Part shown: positions 14,429 through 16,774 of the stretch, one piece after another
Layout of the letters: each line of letters opens with the position of its first letter
Position numbering within the stretch: position 1 is the first letter of the stretch
Assembly: GCA_020217115.1 (NCBI GenBank)
Contig: JAIWOA010000093.1
Coordinates: forward strand, 1 to 16,774
DNA length: 16,774 nt
Direction of reading: 5' to 3'
Source: Calditerrivibrio sp.
GTDB taxonomy: Bacteria; Chrysiogenota; Deferribacteres; Deferribacterales; Calditerrivibrionaceae
The notes under the pieces: model-generated
The model's database searches: none
Told to the model about the DNA's origin: nothing
What the model saw: the letters and a program-made list of their open reading frames with translations, nothing else
Translations under genes and position numbers: made by a program

Positions 14429-14463
14429 AGGATATTAGTTAATTATTAATGAACTAACATCCT
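14429..14463 (-). terminator. Hairpin between convergent genes, likely terminator of the glutamate-synthase-like gene
   Basis: AGGATATTAGTT (14429-14440) pairs with AACTAACATCCT (14452-14463) over 12 positions with one mismatch and an 11-nt AT-rich loop. It lies 12 nt beyond the stop of the minus-strand gene and can act in either direction. No long U run follows on the minus strand, so the terminator role is inferred from position. Confidence 0.5.
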
Positions 14464-14474
14464 ATAATTAGCTA

Positions 14475-16774
14475 TCAAAATTCGATATATTTTTCTATAT
14501 TGTCTCTCATTACCCATATCCCACATGGACATATACCAGCACATATGCCACAACCTATACATTTATTAGGATTACTAACATATTCAAATTTTCCATCTTC
14601 TTTTTGGATCCTTGTAATTGCTTGTTCTGGACAGCTGTTCTCACACATATAGCAATCCCTGCAAAAACCGCAGCTCATACACCGTTTTGTCTCACTTTCA
14701 GCATCCATCTCCATTACTGCAGTGGCATTCATTGGATGATAATATTCATTTTTTACTTTATCCTGAGGTATTTTTGGGGCTTTAGCAAAATCGCTAAGGG
14801 GAAGACCTTTAAACATTCTGTCAATATTTAAAGCAACTTTTCTCCCATCACCAAGTGCATGTGTAAAAAGACCAAGTTTTATAGCATCCCCTGGTACAAA
14901 AAGTTTTGGATTTATCTCAGACTGGAAGAAGCTATTTATTTTTACTTTCCCTTTTTCATCAAGGTATTTGTTGTCCAGCATTGAGAAGTCAGGTCTGTCT
15001 CCAATAGAGATTATAACTGTATCAGCTGGAATTAATGTCCCATCTTTTAATATTACACCTTCGTCTGTGATTTTCTGAGTGAAACATGGCCACATTATTT
15101 CTGCACCAAGGGATTTTGCATGCTCTATCTCTTTTTCAAATGCTGCTGGTTTTTGAATATCTATTGCGATAACCTTTTCCGCTCCCATCTTATATGCTCC
15201 AAGAACAACATCCATTCCAGCATTTCCAGCTCCTATTACTACTACATTCTTCCCAACCTTTGGTTTTTCCCCTCTGTTTATAGATTTGAGGAAATCAAGC
15301 CCTTTTAGCATCTTTTCGCTACCTTCAACGGGTAGAACGAATGGATTGTGTGCTCCAACAGCCAATACTACTGCATCAAAATCTTCCATCAATTTATTTA
15401 ATTTTTTCTTATCTACTGATGAATTAGTGTGGGCTATTACCTCTGTGTCAAGGATTCGTTGTATTTCAAGATTTAAAATATCTCTGTTGAGACGCTCTTC
15501 CGGAATGACCTGTGTCAGTTTTCCTCCAAGCACAGAATCCTTTTCAAAGACTTCCACATGGTAGCCAAGCATTCTCAGATGATATGCACAGGAAAGACCT
15601 GATGAACCACCACCAATAATTGCAACCTTTTCAACACGGTTTGTTTCACATTTTTTCCCCTTTATTTCTGAGCTAAGAAGCCCTAATTCTTTGATCTTAA
15701 CAGGTATATCTATATATCTCCTGCTACATTCATCCATGCATAGATTTGGGCATACCTGTCCACATACAGATGCAGGGAAGGGGCTATATTCGAGGACTAA
15801 CTCTAATGCTTCTTTTGTTTTTTCTTGTCTCAGAAGTGATATTCTCTTTTGAGTTGGTATATATATTGGGCAGTTATATTCACATGGGGCAGAGTAGTTT
15901 GCATTCATCCACTCAGGATATTTTAGTCTTAGATCACCAGTTTCCACAAATTTTGCCACTTTAAAATCTTCTTTTATAAGATCTCCAAAAATTCCACCCC
16001 CTACCCATTTTGTTTTTCTGAATTCATTTATGGAGAGTAGATTTTTCATCTCCCTCTCTTCGTAGGTTTTGGCAACTATCTTTTTCCAGCCTTCTCTTTT
16101 TGACAATTTACCGAGAGCTCCAGGTCTTTTAATTTTTCTTAAAAAGATAGGTAGGTTGTTATTTAGAAAATCCCAATCACCATCATTTAGATCCATCACC
16201 CATACATCTTCAGAGAGATTTTTGATATTTCCCCTCACATATATTGTTCCGCCAACCATGCCGACACAGCTTCTATAGCCCAAAACAGATTCCATGTCTT
16301 CACAGTTGTATCCACATACTATAGCTGTTCCACCACCCATGAACTCAAAACTAAATGATCCTGTATTTTTCAAAACCCAAAATTCTGGTGATGGAAATTT
16401 TGGATCGTATTTCATCAATGAACCAGATCTTGTTCCAGCTCTACCACCGATATAAATTTTTCCTGAAGCTGCACAATGGGCAGTAGTGTCACCAGCATCC
16501 CCCATAACAATAATTTCTGCACCTGCATTAAGCCAGCCAACATCTGCTGGTGAAGGACCGTCAACAATAATTGTAGTTCCCTTCATTCCCATGGAGCCTA
16601 ATCTTTGTCCAGGGTTTACAACCTTAAAGGTAAGTTCCTTGCCATCAGCTGACCACAGAGGACCACCTATATTATGTTGTCCACAACCTTCTATAATAAA
16701 ACTGGTGGCTCCATTATCTAATTGTTCATATATCTCTTGTAGCAATTCCCTTGTTGATTTTCTCTTTTTTCCAT
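14475..16774 (-). CDS. Glutamate-synthase-like fusion: GltB GXGXG domain, GltD-like FAD/NAD(P) oxidoreductase and ferredoxin (5' truncated)
   Basis: The frame is open to the right edge. The TTG at 16743-16745 is the first possible start inside the window, but codons before it (GKKRKSTRE) read on and no ribosome site fits, so the gene probably begins outside. Numbering from that TTG, residues 1-230 are a GXGXG beta-helix domain as in the end of GltB (EGCGQHNIGGPLW, GDAGDTTAHCAASGKIYIGG). Then come iron-sulfur cysteines (C288EYNCP and CGQVCPNLCMDEC), an FAD motif GGGSSG at 378-383, an NAD(P) motif GAGNAG at 505-510, and a late FAD-binding segment with GD and THALGDGRKVA. The C-terminus has two ferredoxin clusters, CRDCYMCENSCP and CIGCGICAGICP, from about residue 690. 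The protein likely feeds electrons to a split glutamate synthase whose glutaminase and FMN domains lie outside the window. The neighbouring amtB supports a nitrogen-assimilation role. Confidence 0.85.
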   Translation of the reverse strand, partial: GKKRKSTRELLQEIYEQLDNGATSFIIEGCGQHNIGGPLWSADGKELTFKVVNPGQRLGSMGMKGTTIIVDGPSPADVGWLNAGAEIIVMGDAGDTTAHCAASGKIYIGGRAGTRSGSLMKYDPKFPSPEFWVLKNTGSFSFEFMGGGTAIVCGYNCEDMESVLGYRSCVGMVGGTIYVRGNIKNLSEDVWVMDLNDGDWDFLNNNLPIFLRKIKRPGALGKLSKREGWKKIVAKTYEEREMKNLLSINEFRKTKWVGGGIFGDLIKEDFKVAKFVETGDLRLKYPEWMNANYSAPCEYNCPIYIPTQKRISLLRQEKTKEALELVLEYSPFPASVCGQVCPNLCMDECSRRYIDIPVKIKELGLLSSEIKGKKCETNRVEKVAIIGGGSSGLSCAYHLRMLGYHVEVFEKDSVLGGKLTQVIPEERLNRDILNLEIQRILDTEVIAHTNSSVDKKKLNKLMEDFDAVVLAVGAHNPFVLPVEGSEKMLKGLDFLKSINRGEKPKVGKNVVVIGAGNAGMDVVLGAYKMGAEKVIAIDIQKPAAFEKEIEHAKSLGAEIMWPCFTQKITDEGVILKDGTLIPADTVIISIGDRPDFSMLDNKYLDEKGKVKINSFFQSEINPKLFVPGDAIKLGLFTHALGDGRKVALNIDRMFKGLPLSDFAKAPKIPQDKVKNEYYHPMNATAVMEMDAESETKRCMSCGFCRDCYMCENSCPEQAITRIQKEDGKFEYVSNPNKCIGCGICAGICPCGIWVMRDNIEKYIEF

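Overview
The window is AT-rich bacterial DNA, tightly packed and mostly coded on the minus strand. The gene content is a complete type III-B (Cmr) CRISPR effector operon, a large c-di-GMP turnover protein, an ammonium transporter and an iron-sulfur glutamate-synthase-like flavoprotein. This suits an anaerobic or microaerophilic, possibly thermophilic bacterium. A Deferribacterota-type organism is my guess from gene content and base composition; no rRNA or other phylogenetic marker is present.

Region 1 (1-9531, minus strand) is a type III CRISPR-Cas locus. From a promoter candidate near 9502-9531 the order is cmr1, cmr2 (cas10), cmr3, cmr4, cmr5, cmr6, csx20 and csx1 (TM1812/DxTHG family). Most junctions are 1-4 nt overlaps or short gaps. 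Cmr2 keeps both its HD residues and its GGDD cyclase motif, so target RNA binding should trigger cyclic oligoadenylate synthesis. Csx1 (CARF-HEPN) is the likely RNase activated by that messenger. Csx20 belongs to a small family that I recall as being linked to ring nucleases, which would switch the signal off. A second, truncated reading frame at 1-395 is the N-terminal HD domain of another Cas10, so a second type III effector module probably continues to the left. No CRISPR array and no cas1, cas2 or cas6 lie in the window.

The most notable feature is in cmr6. Its frame stops at 2439, but a -1 frame opening at an A8 tract (2471-2478) continues for about 70 more codons and stops 3 nt before the csx20 start. 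This looks like a frameshifted, phase-variable or programmed-slippage C-terminal extension.

Region 2 (9608-12872, minus strand) holds one 1067-codon gene, read as PhnD-like, PAS, GAF, PAS, degenerate GGDEF and intact EAL, with a TTG start and a strong sigma-70 type promoter.

Region 3 (12945-16774) concerns nitrogen assimilation. amtB lies on the plus strand behind a sigma-54 (-24/-12) promoter, with repeated TTGATTA/TAATCAA elements upstream of it. Convergent to amtB is a 5'-truncated gene joining a GltB GXGXG domain, a GltD-like FAD/NAD(P) oxidoreductase and a C-terminal double-cluster ferredoxin. Two hairpins separate the convergent genes. No gap without a gene exceeds 300 bases; the two largest (9387-9607 and 12812-13068) contain promoter elements.
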